DNA of 64,000 nucleotides. Origin: Bacteroidetes bacterium GWE2_42_24 (GTDB lineage: Bacteria > Bacteroidota > Bacteroidia > Bacteroidales > TTA-H9). The DNA lies in the NCBI GenBank assembly GCA_001768515.1, contig MEOA01000001.1, positions 434,001 through 498,000 of the forward strand, written 5' to 3'. Position 1 is the stretch's first letter, and each line of letters starts with the position of its first letter. Both the position numbers and the translations under genes were made by a program. Positions 54,240 through 62,799 of this stretch are shown piece after piece. A model generated the notes under the pieces. The model was given only the letters and a program-made list of their open reading frames with translations. It had not been told where the DNA came from and searched no databases.

Positions 54240-55580
54240 TCAGAATAAAAGTACCACTTCGGTCTGCACCCCGATAGTTGAACGAATGTGGATGGTTCCC
54301 CTGTGAAGTCGCATAATTTCTCGTGAGATGCTTAACCCGAGTCCGGAACCACCTTTTCGGGTGGTAAAGAAAGGGGTGAAAATTTGTTCGAAGTGAGCAG
54401 GTTCAATGCCACGACCATTATCGTTTACCGTTATACGGACTTGTCCCGATTCTGTTTGTAAGGCCATGACGCCGACCCTCGCATCAGGACGTCCTTCTGT
54501 TGCATACATCGAGTTGAGTAGCAGGTTAATCATCACCCGTTGGATCATCTCCTGATCGGCAATTAAGGTTAGGTCGGCTGGTGCTACCTGAATGGTCAGG
54601 GTGATGTTGCGTGATGAAAACTCTGTGTCCAGAAGGTTTTTCAGATAACGCATCAGATTGGTGAGCAGATATGGTTCGAAATGTGGTTTCGGTAATCTGG
54701 AAAGGTTTTTATAAGTCTCGGCAAATTGTTGCAGCCCCTGGCTTCTGTCGCGAATGCTATTGATACTGTCGGACAGGTCGGTGAAATCGGAAGCAGGCAG
54801 CGTAACCGAACCATCGGCGTTGTGGAGATAACTTTCAAGCATTTGCTGTATGGCTTCGCTTAATGAAGAGACTGGTGTTGCCGAATTCATGATTTCATGG
54901 GTGAGCACCTGAATAAGTTTGCGCCATGATTCAGATTCATTTTCGTCGAGTTCTGATCCAATTTCACGTAATGAGACGATAAAAACGATTTCCTGATCGA
55001 AAGAGATGCTTGTGCCACGTACAGAAAGCCTGTAGAGTTTGTCGCGGATGATCAGTTTAACAATTGGATTGTTTTGCTCGGGTGCATGGATGATATCGTA
55101 CAACGATTCACTTACGCGTTTGATCTGATGGGTGTCAGAAAGCAGTGCCATCCCCAGCAGGTCGTGGATAGCCTGATTGGCCAGTATGACTTTTCCGGTT
55201 GGATGAAAGCAAATGATGGCCGTTCGTAAATGTTGGGTTAAAGCCAGAAGGAATTGATAATGCCGTTCTTTCTCAAGCCTTACTGCCCTGAATTCAGCGG
55301 CAATAGCTGCCAGTGTTGAGCGGTAATCATCGGGGGCTTCACCACCGGGAGCAAAACCTGAATAGTCGCGGTGACGAAGGAGCAGCAGGAACCGGTTTAG
55401 TTCGCGATGCCATCGTTCCATAAACCAAATCATCTCCGAGATAGACAACACGACGAGGAAAGTGAGGGACAGAGAGGTCACGTACCACCGATCTTGTTGC
55501 AGAGAGCGAGTAAGGAGTATAATCAGTGAGACTAGCAGCAGGACCCTGATGATAAGTTTGAGATGGTGTTTAAAGTCCAT
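54240..55580 (-). CDS. NtrB-like sensor histidine kinase
   Basis: 446 residues from ATG 55580. The frame is open back to 55760, but that would run 60 codons into the regulator gene; the 55580 start gives an N-terminal TM pair (about 7-24, 32-52) and an 11-bp overlap. A PAS domain (about 105-225: IICFHPTGKVILANQAI) is followed by the H box LTHEIMNSATPV, N box NLLLNSMYATEG, G1 NDNGRGIEPAHF and G2 GGSGLGLSISREI. This NtrB/DctB-like kinase pairs with the sigma-54 activator just upstream. The signal is unknown. Confidence 0.9.
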   Translation of the reverse strand: MDFKHHLKLIIRVLLLVSLIILLTRSLQQDRWYVTSLSLTFLVVLSISEMIWFMERWHRELNRFLLLLRHRDYSGFAPGGEAPDDYRSTLAAIAAEFRAVRLEKERHYQFLLALTQHLRTAIICFHPTGKVILANQAIHDLLGMALLSDTHQIKRVSESLYDIIHAPEQNNPIVKLIIRDKLYRLSVRGTSISFDQEIVFIVSLREIGSELDENESESWRKLIQVLTHEIMNSATPVSSLSEAIQQMLESYLHNADGSVTLPASDFTDLSDSINSIRDRSQGLQQFAETYKNLSRLPKPHFEPYLLTNLMRYLKNLLDTEFSSRNITLTIQVAPADLTLIADQEMIQRVMINLLLNSMYATEGRPDARVGVMALQTESGQVRITVNDNGRGIEPAHFEQIFTPFFTTRKGGSGLGLSISREIMRLHRGTIHIRSTIGVQTEVVLLF

Positions 55581-56925
55581 ACTTTTCCATTTTACGATAG
55601 AGGGTTGTTCGGCCAAGTCCAAGCTCCAGCGCTGCCTGGGTAAGATTTCCTCCATGTGTGAGCAGGGCCTTGCGGATAGCTTCACGTTCAAGCATCTCAA
55701 GGTTGAGCGAGTTGGTTCCTGTTGTAGAATTATTTTGTACAGGAAGACGGAGATCTGCATTCGTTATCCTTTCCCCGTCGCACATGATTACGGCCCTTTC
55801 TATGACATGTTGAAGTTCACGGATATTTCCCGGCCATTCGTAAGCCATGATGCTTCTGATGACTTCATTGCCTATCCTAAGGCTTGTTTTATTGTATTGT
55901 GTAGTATAGCGGTCAAGAAATTGACGAACCAGGGCGGGAATGTCATCGCCCCGTTCGCGAAGGGGTGGAATGGTTAGTTCGACGGTATTGATTCTGAAGT
56001 AAAGATCGTCGCGAAACTGCCGGCCTTTCACCAGATCACCCAGCGGGCTGTTGGTAGCACAGATCAGGCGAAAGTTGACTTCAAGCTGACGATTAGAGCC
56101 AAGGCGTGTAACCTTCCGGGACTGCAGAACTGTTAGTAGTTTACTTTGGAGGGCGAGGGGAAGGTTGCCAATTTCATCAAGGAACAGGGTTCCCCCGGCA
56201 GCCTGTTCGAATGGTCCCTGCCGCAATTCACGGGCATCGGTGAAAGCTCCCTTCTCATGACCGAAGAGTTCAGCTTCGAAGAGGGCGGCAGCAACAGCGC
56301 CAAGATCGACATGGACGAAAGGGGCTTCGCTCCGGCCTGAAAGGTTGTGAATTTCACGGGCAACAAGTTCTTTTCCCGTTCCGTTTTCTCCCATGATTAA
56401 CACATTTGCATCGGTGGGGGCGACTTTCTCAATTACTCTCCAGAGATCTTCCATGGTCGGAGAGTTTCCTTTGATCAGCATGGTTCGGGACTTCATATTG
56501 AGCCTGCTTTCGGGCTGATTATTCGGGGTAGTATCCACTCTGCGGGCAGCTTCGACCGATGAAAGCAAATCATGATTTGCCCAGGGCTTCACGATAAAAT
56601 CAGTGGCCCCGATTTTCATAGCCTTTACAGCAAGGCTTATGTCGCCATAAGCTGTCATTAGTATTATACGGGCTTCGGGCTGGGTGATTTTGATTTGACG
56701 AAGTAAAGCCAGTCCTTCTTCTCCAGTAGTATTTCCCGGCAGGAAATTCATATCCAGAAGCACCACATCATAGCTTGCTGTAGAGAGTTTAGCGGCAAGC
56801 TCTTTGGGCGAGGCCAGGATATCGACAGATAAAAACAACCTCTTAAGCAAGATTCTTGTTGTAAGAAGTATGTGCTCGTCATCATCGAGAATTAGCAGAT
56901 GTCCGGATGGAGATGATATGTTCAT
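55570..56925 (-). CDS. NtrC-family sigma-54-dependent response regulator
   Basis: 451 residues from ATG 56925 (MNISSPSG). The open frame reaches 56988, but the extra 21 residues precede the receiver and look untranslated. Receiver with LDDDE, D58 (VVLLDMNF), LMTAYGD and VKPW. AAA+ domain about 140-370: Walker A GENGTGKE, FGHEKGAFTDA (sigma-54 loop GAFTDA instead of the canonical GAFTGA), GGTLFLDEIGNL and an R-finger region. Fis-type HTH at the C-terminus (LTQAALELGLGRTTLYRKM). Divergent from the ABC permease gene, whose promoter has a -24/-12 element. It is the likely activator of that gene. Confidence 0.95.
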   Translation of the reverse strand: MNISSPSGHLLILDDDEHILLTTRILLKRLFLSVDILASPKELAAKLSTASYDVVLLDMNFLPGNTTGEEGLALLRQIKITQPEARIILMTAYGDISLAVKAMKIGATDFIVKPWANHDLLSSVEAARRVDTTPNNQPESRLNMKSRTMLIKGNSPTMEDLWRVIEKVAPTDANVLIMGENGTGKELVAREIHNLSGRSEAPFVHVDLGAVAAALFEAELFGHEKGAFTDARELRQGPFEQAAGGTLFLDEIGNLPLALQSKLLTVLQSRKVTRLGSNRQLEVNFRLICATNSPLGDLVKGRQFRDDLYFRINTVELTIPPLRERGDDIPALVRQFLDRYTTQYNKTSLRIGNEVIRSIMAYEWPGNIRELQHVIERAVIMCDGERITNADLRLPVQNNSTTGTNSLNLEMLEREAIRKALLTHGGNLTQAALELGLGRTTLYRKMEKYGL

Positions 56926-56975
56926 TTGGATTGGGATCAGGCTATAAAAGTAAACATTGTTCGGATGTGCGACAG

Positions 56976-57025
56976 CCAACCGTTTCATTCCGAAACAACA
57001 AATGGTGTTGTCATTTTTCGGTTGG
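56976..57025. promoter_or_regulatory. nested inverted repeats, candidate enhancer for the NtrC-like regulator
   Basis: CCAACCG (56976-56982) is inverted as CGGTTGG (57019-57025). Inside lie GTTTC-attcc-GAAAC (56982-56996) and ACAAC/GTTGT (56995-57011). They sit 40-90 bp upstream of the sigma-54 element, a normal distance for an upstream activating sequence, and 51 bp before the regulator's own start, so autoregulation is possible. Confidence 0.5.
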
Positions 57026-57064
57026 TGATTTATAAACTATAGACATTCAGAATATTATAATAAA

Positions 57065-57080
57065 AGGCACGATCCTTGAG
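57065..57080 (+). promoter_or_regulatory. sigma-54 (-24/-12) promoter
   Basis: AGGCACGATCCTTGAG matches the consensus TGGCACG-N4-TTGC well: GG and the -12 G are separated by 10 bp as required, although the -12 dinucleotide is GA, not GC. It is 24 bp upstream of the ABC permease start codon and divergent from a sigma-54 activator gene. Confidence 0.7.
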
Positions 57081-57103
57081 ATTAGTATGAAAATTCAAAT
57101 GAT

Positions 57104-59551
57104 ATGTTGAAGAATTATCTTAGTATAGCAATGCGCAGTATCATGCGTAACAAACTGTTCACAGTGATCAATGTTGTGGGGCTGTCAATCGGGATAGGTG
57201 TCGCGGTGATGATCTTTCTTTATGTTGAATACGAAAGAGGCTTTGACAGGTTTCATCAGAAAGCCGACAGAATATATAGAATAGTTCAGGAGAGTGTTAA
57301 TGCTGAAGGAGTAGAGCAAGATGGCTCGATTCCTTTTCCTATTGGTCATGCATTGCGTACTGACTATCCGGGGATGGTACTGACGCGTTATTTCAACGAT
57401 GCCGTTCAGGATGTTGTCGTTGGGGAAAGAGTTTTCCAGCTTGAAAACATTTTGTATGTTGATTCAGTGTTTTTTAATATATTTGATTATCAGTGGTATA
57501 AGGGTAATCCGGAGAGTTGTCTGCGGCAGCCCTCATCTACTGTTTTGACCAGAAGTACAGCCATCAAGTTGTTTGGTGAAGCCGATCCCATAGGAAAGAT
57601 TATAAAATTTGGCAAAGGAAAGTCTGTCACCGTAACAGGGATTCTCGAAGATCCGCCAAAGCAGAGCAGCAATCCCTTTTCAGTGGTAATTCCCATTGGG
57701 TTTCTTGACAGGGACTATATGGGGTTTGACTATGACAAGTTTTCTACAACACTGTCAGGTTTTGAATGCTGTGTCTTACTGAAGGAGAACGAATCTCCTA
57801 TGGAGACAGATTCCCGGCTTGCTCAGGTACATACCAAATACAGAGAGGAGGGAGGTGCCCCTAACAATCGTCGTTATTACTTAATGCCGCTTACACAGAC
57901 ACATTTTGAGCCTGAATTTTCGAGTATTTCGAACATGTACAGTACCAGCCGGATGACCTTGCGGGTTTACGTTTTGATAGGTATATTGATATTAGGTGTT
58001 GGGATCGTCAATTTCGTTAATCTAGCTACTGCTCAGGCTATGCGCCGTTCAAGAGAGGTAGGTATCAGGAAGGCAGTGGGTGCTCTGAAAGGTAATATTT
58101 TTAGACAGTTTATTCTTGAAACCAGTGTTATCACCCTGATGGCGGTCGTTGGCGGACTGATTCTGGCTGAGATTTTCCTCCCCTATCTGAGTACTTTCCT
58201 GGGGATCAACTCCACATTATCGGTGTACAGCAGCCGGCTTGCCATTGTCTTCATCCCCCTGCTCACCGTCGTTGTTGTAATTCTTACCGGCTTTTATCCC
58301 GCGATGATCCTTTCGGGATTTAACCCAATTAAGGCGTTAAAAGGGAAAAACTATGGTCGGCACAAAGGACAATTTACGCTGAGCAGTTGTCTGGTGGTTT
58401 TCCAGTTTGTTATTTCAATTATTCTGATCATCTCAACAGTGGTTATTGCACGCCAGATGAATTATATCGGAAATAGAGATCTTGGGTTCGCCAAAGAGAG
58501 TCGGATGATGGTTGGGTTGCCGAGTGGAGCAGAAAGCAAATTGGATGCTTTGCGTAACGACCTGATGGAAAGTACGGCCGTTATTAGTGTAAGTTTTGGT
58601 ATTGGCGGTCCGGCTTCGGGAAGAAACATGACCACCAATTTCCAGATGCATGGTCAGAAGCATGAGGAAGAACTGAGGATGAACCTTAAACCTTGTGACA
58701 CGAATTACTTGAAAACGACAGGACTGAAACTTATTGCAGGGGAATGGTTCCGGGTAAAACCCCGGAAAGCTCCGAATGATAGTGTTGATAATCGCCCAAA
58801 TCATAAACGGATTACCAGGGATGATGATTTCAAGGTAGTTGTCAATAAGAAGACAACTGAAAACATGGGGTGTAAAGATCCGACTGAAGCCATAGGAAAG
58901 AAAATTCTGATCAGTGGAAATGATGCTACTGTTGTTGGTGTAATTGAGGATTTTAATCTTTATTCTCTTCACGATCCGATGATGGCAACAGCTTTCTTTT
59001 ATGCACCTAATAGATTTGCAGTCGCTATCATACATTATGCCGATAATCAGGAATCAAAAGTTCTTACCCTCGCCGAAAGCAACTGGAAGAGATACTTTCC
59101 TGATACATACTTCTCGGCTCAAACATACAAAGATGAGCTGTCAGATTATTACGAAAGTGATGCCAGAACGCTGGGGTTGGTGAAATTTTTCTCGGTGATT
59201 GCTATCCTTATAGGTTGCATGGGGCTTTTCGGCCTGGTCTCCTTCATGGTGATGCAGCGAACGAAAGAGATTGGTATCCGGAAGGTACTTGGTGCATCCG
59301 TTTCAACCATTACCAATTTGCTGTTACGAACATTCATTATCTGGATTGGCATCGCTAACCTGATTGCATGGCCACTGGCCTGGTATGCCATGAACCGATG
59401 GCTGCAAAACTTCGCTTATCACATCGAGTTTGAATTTTGGATTTTTGGTGTGGCTGCAATAGCTTCGTTATTGGTAGGTGCCCTCACGGTAGCCTGGCAT
59501 GCAGTAAGGGCGGCAATGACTGATCCGGTTGAAGCGATCAGGTACGAATAG
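57104..59551 (+). CDS. ABC transporter permease, MacB/FtsX type
   Basis: 815 residues with the duplicated layout of large Bacteroidota MacB-like permeases: TM1 (about 20-42), periplasmic MacB core domain, three TM helices with an FtsX domain (about 285-430; REVGIRKAVGALKGNI), a second TM at about 430-450, a second periplasmic domain, and a second FtsX domain (about 690-815; KEIGIRKVLGASVSTI). It ends with VEAIRYE, typical of the family. No ATPase gene is in the window. Expression is predicted to require sigma-54 and the divergent NtrC-like activator. Substrate unknown; such proteins usually act in efflux or envelope stress. Confidence 0.93.
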   Translation: MLKNYLSIAMRSIMRNKLFTVINVVGLSIGIGVAVMIFLYVEYERGFDRFHQKADRIYRIVQESVNAEGVEQDGSIPFPIGHALRTDYPGMVLTRYFNDAVQDVVVGERVFQLENILYVDSVFFNIFDYQWYKGNPESCLRQPSSTVLTRSTAIKLFGEADPIGKIIKFGKGKSVTVTGILEDPPKQSSNPFSVVIPIGFLDRDYMGFDYDKFSTTLSGFECCVLLKENESPMETDSRLAQVHTKYREEGGAPNNRRYYLMPLTQTHFEPEFSSISNMYSTSRMTLRVYVLIGILILGVGIVNFVNLATAQAMRRSREVGIRKAVGALKGNIFRQFILETSVITLMAVVGGLILAEIFLPYLSTFLGINSTLSVYSSRLAIVFIPLLTVVVVILTGFYPAMILSGFNPIKALKGKNYGRHKGQFTLSSCLVVFQFVISIILIISTVVIARQMNYIGNRDLGFAKESRMMVGLPSGAESKLDALRNDLMESTAVISVSFGIGGPASGRNMTTNFQMHGQKHEEELRMNLKPCDTNYLKTTGLKLIAGEWFRVKPRKAPNDSVDNRPNHKRITRDDDFKVVVNKKTTENMGCKDPTEAIGKKILISGNDATVVGVIEDFNLYSLHDPMMATAFFYAPNRFAVAIIHYADNQESKVLTLAESNWKRYFPDTYFSAQTYKDELSDYYESDARTLGLVKFFSVIAILIGCMGLFGLVSFMVMQRTKEIGIRKVLGASVSTITNLLLRTFIIWIGIANLIAWPLAWYAMNRWLQNFAYHIEFEFWIFGVAAIASLLVGALTVAWHAVRAAMTDPVEAIRYE

Positions 59552-59566
59552 AGTTTTGTATAAGAA

Positions 59567-59594
59567 AAATAGCCCGGATAATACCGGGCTATTT
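59567..59594. terminator. bidirectional terminator
   Basis: AAATAGCCCGG (59567-59577) and CCGGGCTATTT (59584-59594) form a perfect 11-bp stem with a six-base loop between the converging genes ending at 59551 and 59596. Confidence 0.85.
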
Positions 59595-59595
59595 G

Positions 59596-60342
59596 TTATT
59601 GGCCGACTACCAGTGTTATTTTTTTTGCAATTTGCAGGGCAGAGGTCATGGTTTCGAGGTCGGAAAACAAAGTCCCTGATTTTCCTGCTTCGTCGCCACG
59701 GCCAATGGGTTTCATCAAAATGGTATCGGGTAGAATATGCGGATCAACCACGGCTTCATAGATAACTGATGGCTGTGCTGAGGAGCGGTAATCAGGATCG
59801 TCTGAACGTTGATTGGTCCAGTGTTCATTCCAGTCCCACGACTGATTGATTTCAACCAGAATTCTGCAATTGCCAACGGGGCAGTTGGAGAGATGAAAAG
59901 AGAGATCAAAGCTTGCCTTGGGTGTAGGCCCTGTAACAGCGTCTACCTCCGGATTGTTTTGATCGGGCAGGTAAAAACCTTTTGAATTTTTGATTCCGCG
60001 CTGGTGTCCCCAGTAAGGAAGTGCTGCAGGGCGATCAACAGCTCCCTCCATCCATTTGCCGGATGATTGATCGGCATGCTTAAAGATTCCTTTGCCTATC
60101 GATTCGGCAACGAAGAGAGTTTCTATGAACTTTCCATCTTCGGTTTCTAGCCATACAGCCATCAGTGGATGATTATGAGCCGATCCCTTTTCAAACTTCA
60201 GGGTCATCAGCAACCCTTGTCCTTCGGGATTGCTTTCGATTTTTTCAACAGCCGGGTTTCCATTCTGGGCTTTTAGTAGTTGAATGGAAGTCGCCAGTAA
60301 TAAGGCTGTCATGAGGAGACTTGTAATGATATTTTTTTTCAT
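59596..60342 (-). CDS. secreted protein of unknown function, possibly DUF2271-like
   Basis: 248 residues. Signal peptide about 1-25 (ending LLKAQ). The body contains MAVWLETEDGKFIETLFV, ALPYWGHQRGI, FDLSFHLSNCPVGNCRILVEINQSW-type strands and WNEHWTNQ. This resembles predicted periplasmic DUF2271-type proteins that occur near iron or flavin systems, but the match is only by pattern. It is 18 bp from the TonB-dependent receptor gene upstream on the same strand, so the two probably form an operon. Confidence 0.7.
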   Translation of the reverse strand: MKKNIITSLLMTALLLATSIQLLKAQNGNPAVEKIESNPEGQGLLMTLKFEKGSAHNHPLMAVWLETEDGKFIETLFVAESIGKGIFKHADQSSGKWMEGAVDRPAALPYWGHQRGIKNSKGFYLPDQNNPEVDAVTGPTPKASFDLSFHLSNCPVGNCRILVEINQSWDWNEHWTNQRSDDPDYRSSAQPSVIYEAVVDPHILPDTILMKPIGRGDEAGKSGTLFSDLETMTSALQIAKKITLVVGQ

Positions 60343-60360
60343 GATTCAGAATTGAAATGG

Positions 60361-62799
60361 TTAGAATTCGACGATCAGACCGATTGTTGGTAGAGTTTGT
60401 CCTGCCGTATTCGGGATGGAACGGAGGAGATATTTTTCTGGATCGTTTGGGTCAACAACTGGTACACCATCGGACGACAGGTTTGTAAGGTAATCGGGCT
60501 GATCAGACTTAAAGTTATAGAGATTTTGAATATCCATGTATATGCGGAGCGTCCATTTGTCGAAAAAATATTGTTTATCGACCCTCATGTCGAGTTGGTG
60601 GAAGCTGCCCAGACGAAGTGTGTTGAATTTTGCATAATCGAGGTAGCCTCTGCCACGGGCGTCCCATGCATCCCGCTGTGAAGATAGCGTCAGGTCGTAT
60701 GGGGTATAGGGTGCCCCACCTACAAAGCGCCATTTCAGACCGAGGTTCCAGTTCCTGCTGAATTGCCGGGTTGCTGTCAGGTTGATGATATGTTTATTGT
60801 CCCATGCCGAAGGAACATATTCATTGTTCTTATTAGTAAACTCACTGCGAACCAGTGTATAACTGAGGATAATGCTGAAGCCCTTAAGGTCACGTGTCCG
60901 GGCGAGAAATTCCATGCCGTAAGCCCTTCCTTTAGAATCGGGTGTTACAGCTTCGTCACCATAAACGCCAAAGTCGATCGATTTACTGGCAAGGGAAACT
61001 GAATCGGAGAGGGAGAAAGGGTATTTGTTATACACTTTGTAAAATCCCTCGACAGTAATCTGGCTCTTTTCGTTGGGTCGGTATTCAATTCCAGCCACAA
61101 CATGATCTGCCTGAATATAAGTAATACCGTTATCACGGTTAATCATGATGCCACCCGGATTACGATAGCCGAGTGTAGTATACGGGGGGAGTTGATAAAA
61201 GCGGCCGACATTGACGTTGGCCGACCATTTCTCAGCTAACATGTATGATGCGGAGAATCGGGGTGATAGCTGATCAAGCGGGTTGCTCATCTCCTTGCTG
61301 TAATCGGTTGCGTCAACGCGGGCACCGAGGCTGAGGGTGAGACGGTCGTCGAGGAGCGTTCGCGTTGCCTGACCAAACAGGCTTCCCTTGAAAATATCCA
61401 GGCTGGTTTCATAGTTGAGGTCGTATACCTGATTGGCACCCGTTACGATCTTCTGGAAAGTATTGTTGTAATAACGAGCGTATTCGCCACCCACACCGAA
61501 ATTGAACCTGTATGCCCCTTGTATATTGGTGCGCTCAAATCTGAATTTGTTTTCTATTTCATCGGATGTATAGTCGAGAGTCTTCTTTAATTCGTCCGAG
61601 TTATCATTGTCACGGTACTTGTCAGATAAGTTTCTCAGCATGTTACGACTCAGTACCCAGGTGTCATAACCATTCGATCTGAAATGTTTGTACACAGCCC
61701 CAATAGCGTAGTTCCACTGCGAGGTTTCGGGAAGGTAGCCCAGGAGGTAACGTTGTTTCTCATCAGGGTTTTTAATATCCAAATTCAGAACCGATTTGTC
61801 AAGCGCACCAATGCTTATGATACTCAATTCATTATGTTGATCAAATTTAACTTTATATTTTAGCTGGTAGTCGTTGTAGGTAGGTAGAAAGGGTAGGCCG
61901 ATGGCGCTGAAAAGCAGTTGCAGGTATGAGCGTCTGAAGGAAAATACAAATGAACTCTTGTCGCTCAAGGGTCCGTCCATGGCAAGAGCTACATCGGAGG
62001 CTCCGATGGTAGCCCGGAAACCAATTTTATCGGGATTGCCATCCATTTGCTTCATTTCAACCATCGAACTCAAGGCATTGCCTCTGTTGGCAGGGAAGGC
62101 TCCTGAATAGAAATCCACCTCACGGATGAAGTCTACATTTACTATTCCTACCGGCCCTCCGGAGGCACCCTGCGTAGCGAAGTGATTGAGGTTTGGTATC
62201 TCGATGTCGTCGAGGAAGAAGCGATTTTCAGATGGGCCGCCTCCACGAACGATCAGGTCGTTGCGAAAAGCTACTGAAGAGGCAACTCCCGGCAGAGCCT
62301 GAATAACCTTGGAGATGTCGCGGTTTCCCCCCGGATTTTTTTCAATTTCAGAAATATCCAGCCGACGCATCGAAAGTGGGCTTTCTGCCCGTTTTTCAAA
62401 AGGAGAGGCTTTGATCTCCACTTTCTCGAGATTGATAAAGAGGGGCTTCAGCGGTATAACAACCGTCACCGTTTTGGCAGTAGTTACCAGAAAATCTTCG
62501 CTTACGAATATGGCATAACCTACCATGGAGGCCTGTAACCTGATAAACCCAGGATCGACGCCGGTAAACATGAAGTTGCCTTCGAGATCGGAAACAGAGC
62601 CGATGGTGGTACCATAGATGATGATATTTGTAAAAGGAAGCGGTTCGTTGGTATAAGTATCAAATACACGCCCTTTCACCACTCCTTTTTGCGCAAACGA
62701 AGAGATGCTCGAGAAGAACACTATCATCTGCACGAGTGTTAAAATGGTTTTTTTTAATACCTTGGTTATGTAGATTATTTTATGTTTTCCAAAAGTCAT
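60361..62799 (-). CDS. TonB-dependent receptor
   Basis: 812 residues from ATG 62799 (MTFGKHKII...). An upstream in-frame ATG at 63030 would add 77 residues without secretion features. Signal peptide about 8-36 (ending SSFAQ), carboxypeptidase-regulatory-like domain (about 38-125: VVKGRVFDTYTNEPLPFTN), plug (about 140-265: VIQALPGVASSVAFRNDLIVRG and FFLDDIEIPN), then a 22-strand-type barrel ending IGLIVEF. It imports an unknown ligand using TonB energy. The gene downstream on the same strand encodes a secreted protein that may process or capture the ligand. No SusD partner is present. Confidence 0.93.
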   Translation of the reverse strand: MTFGKHKIIYITKVLKKTILTLVQMIVFFSSISSFAQKGVVKGRVFDTYTNEPLPFTNIIIYGTTIGSVSDLEGNFMFTGVDPGFIRLQASMVGYAIFVSEDFLVTTAKTVTVVIPLKPLFINLEKVEIKASPFEKRAESPLSMRRLDISEIEKNPGGNRDISKVIQALPGVASSVAFRNDLIVRGGGPSENRFFLDDIEIPNLNHFATQGASGGPVGIVNVDFIREVDFYSGAFPANRGNALSSMVEMKQMDGNPDKIGFRATIGASDVALAMDGPLSDKSSFVFSFRRSYLQLLFSAIGLPFLPTYNDYQLKYKVKFDQHNELSIISIGALDKSVLNLDIKNPDEKQRYLLGYLPETSQWNYAIGAVYKHFRSNGYDTWVLSRNMLRNLSDKYRDNDNSDELKKTLDYTSDEIENKFRFERTNIQGAYRFNFGVGGEYARYYNNTFQKIVTGANQVYDLNYETSLDIFKGSLFGQATRTLLDDRLTLSLGARVDATDYSKEMSNPLDQLSPRFSASYMLAEKWSANVNVGRFYQLPPYTTLGYRNPGGIMINRDNGITYIQADHVVAGIEYRPNEKSQITVEGFYKVYNKYPFSLSDSVSLASKSIDFGVYGDEAVTPDSKGRAYGMEFLARTRDLKGFSIILSYTLVRSEFTNKNNEYVPSAWDNKHIINLTATRQFSRNWNLGLKWRFVGGAPYTPYDLTLSSQRDAWDARGRGYLDYAKFNTLRLGSFHQLDMRVDKQYFFDKWTLRIYMDIQNLYNFKSDQPDYLTNLSSDGVPVVDPNDPEKYLLRSIPNTAGQTLPTIGLIVEF

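Noticed and set aside
55462..55977. 171-codon plus-strand frame across the NtrB/NtrC junction
   Set aside because: Antisense to two well-supported genes and without recognisable sequence.
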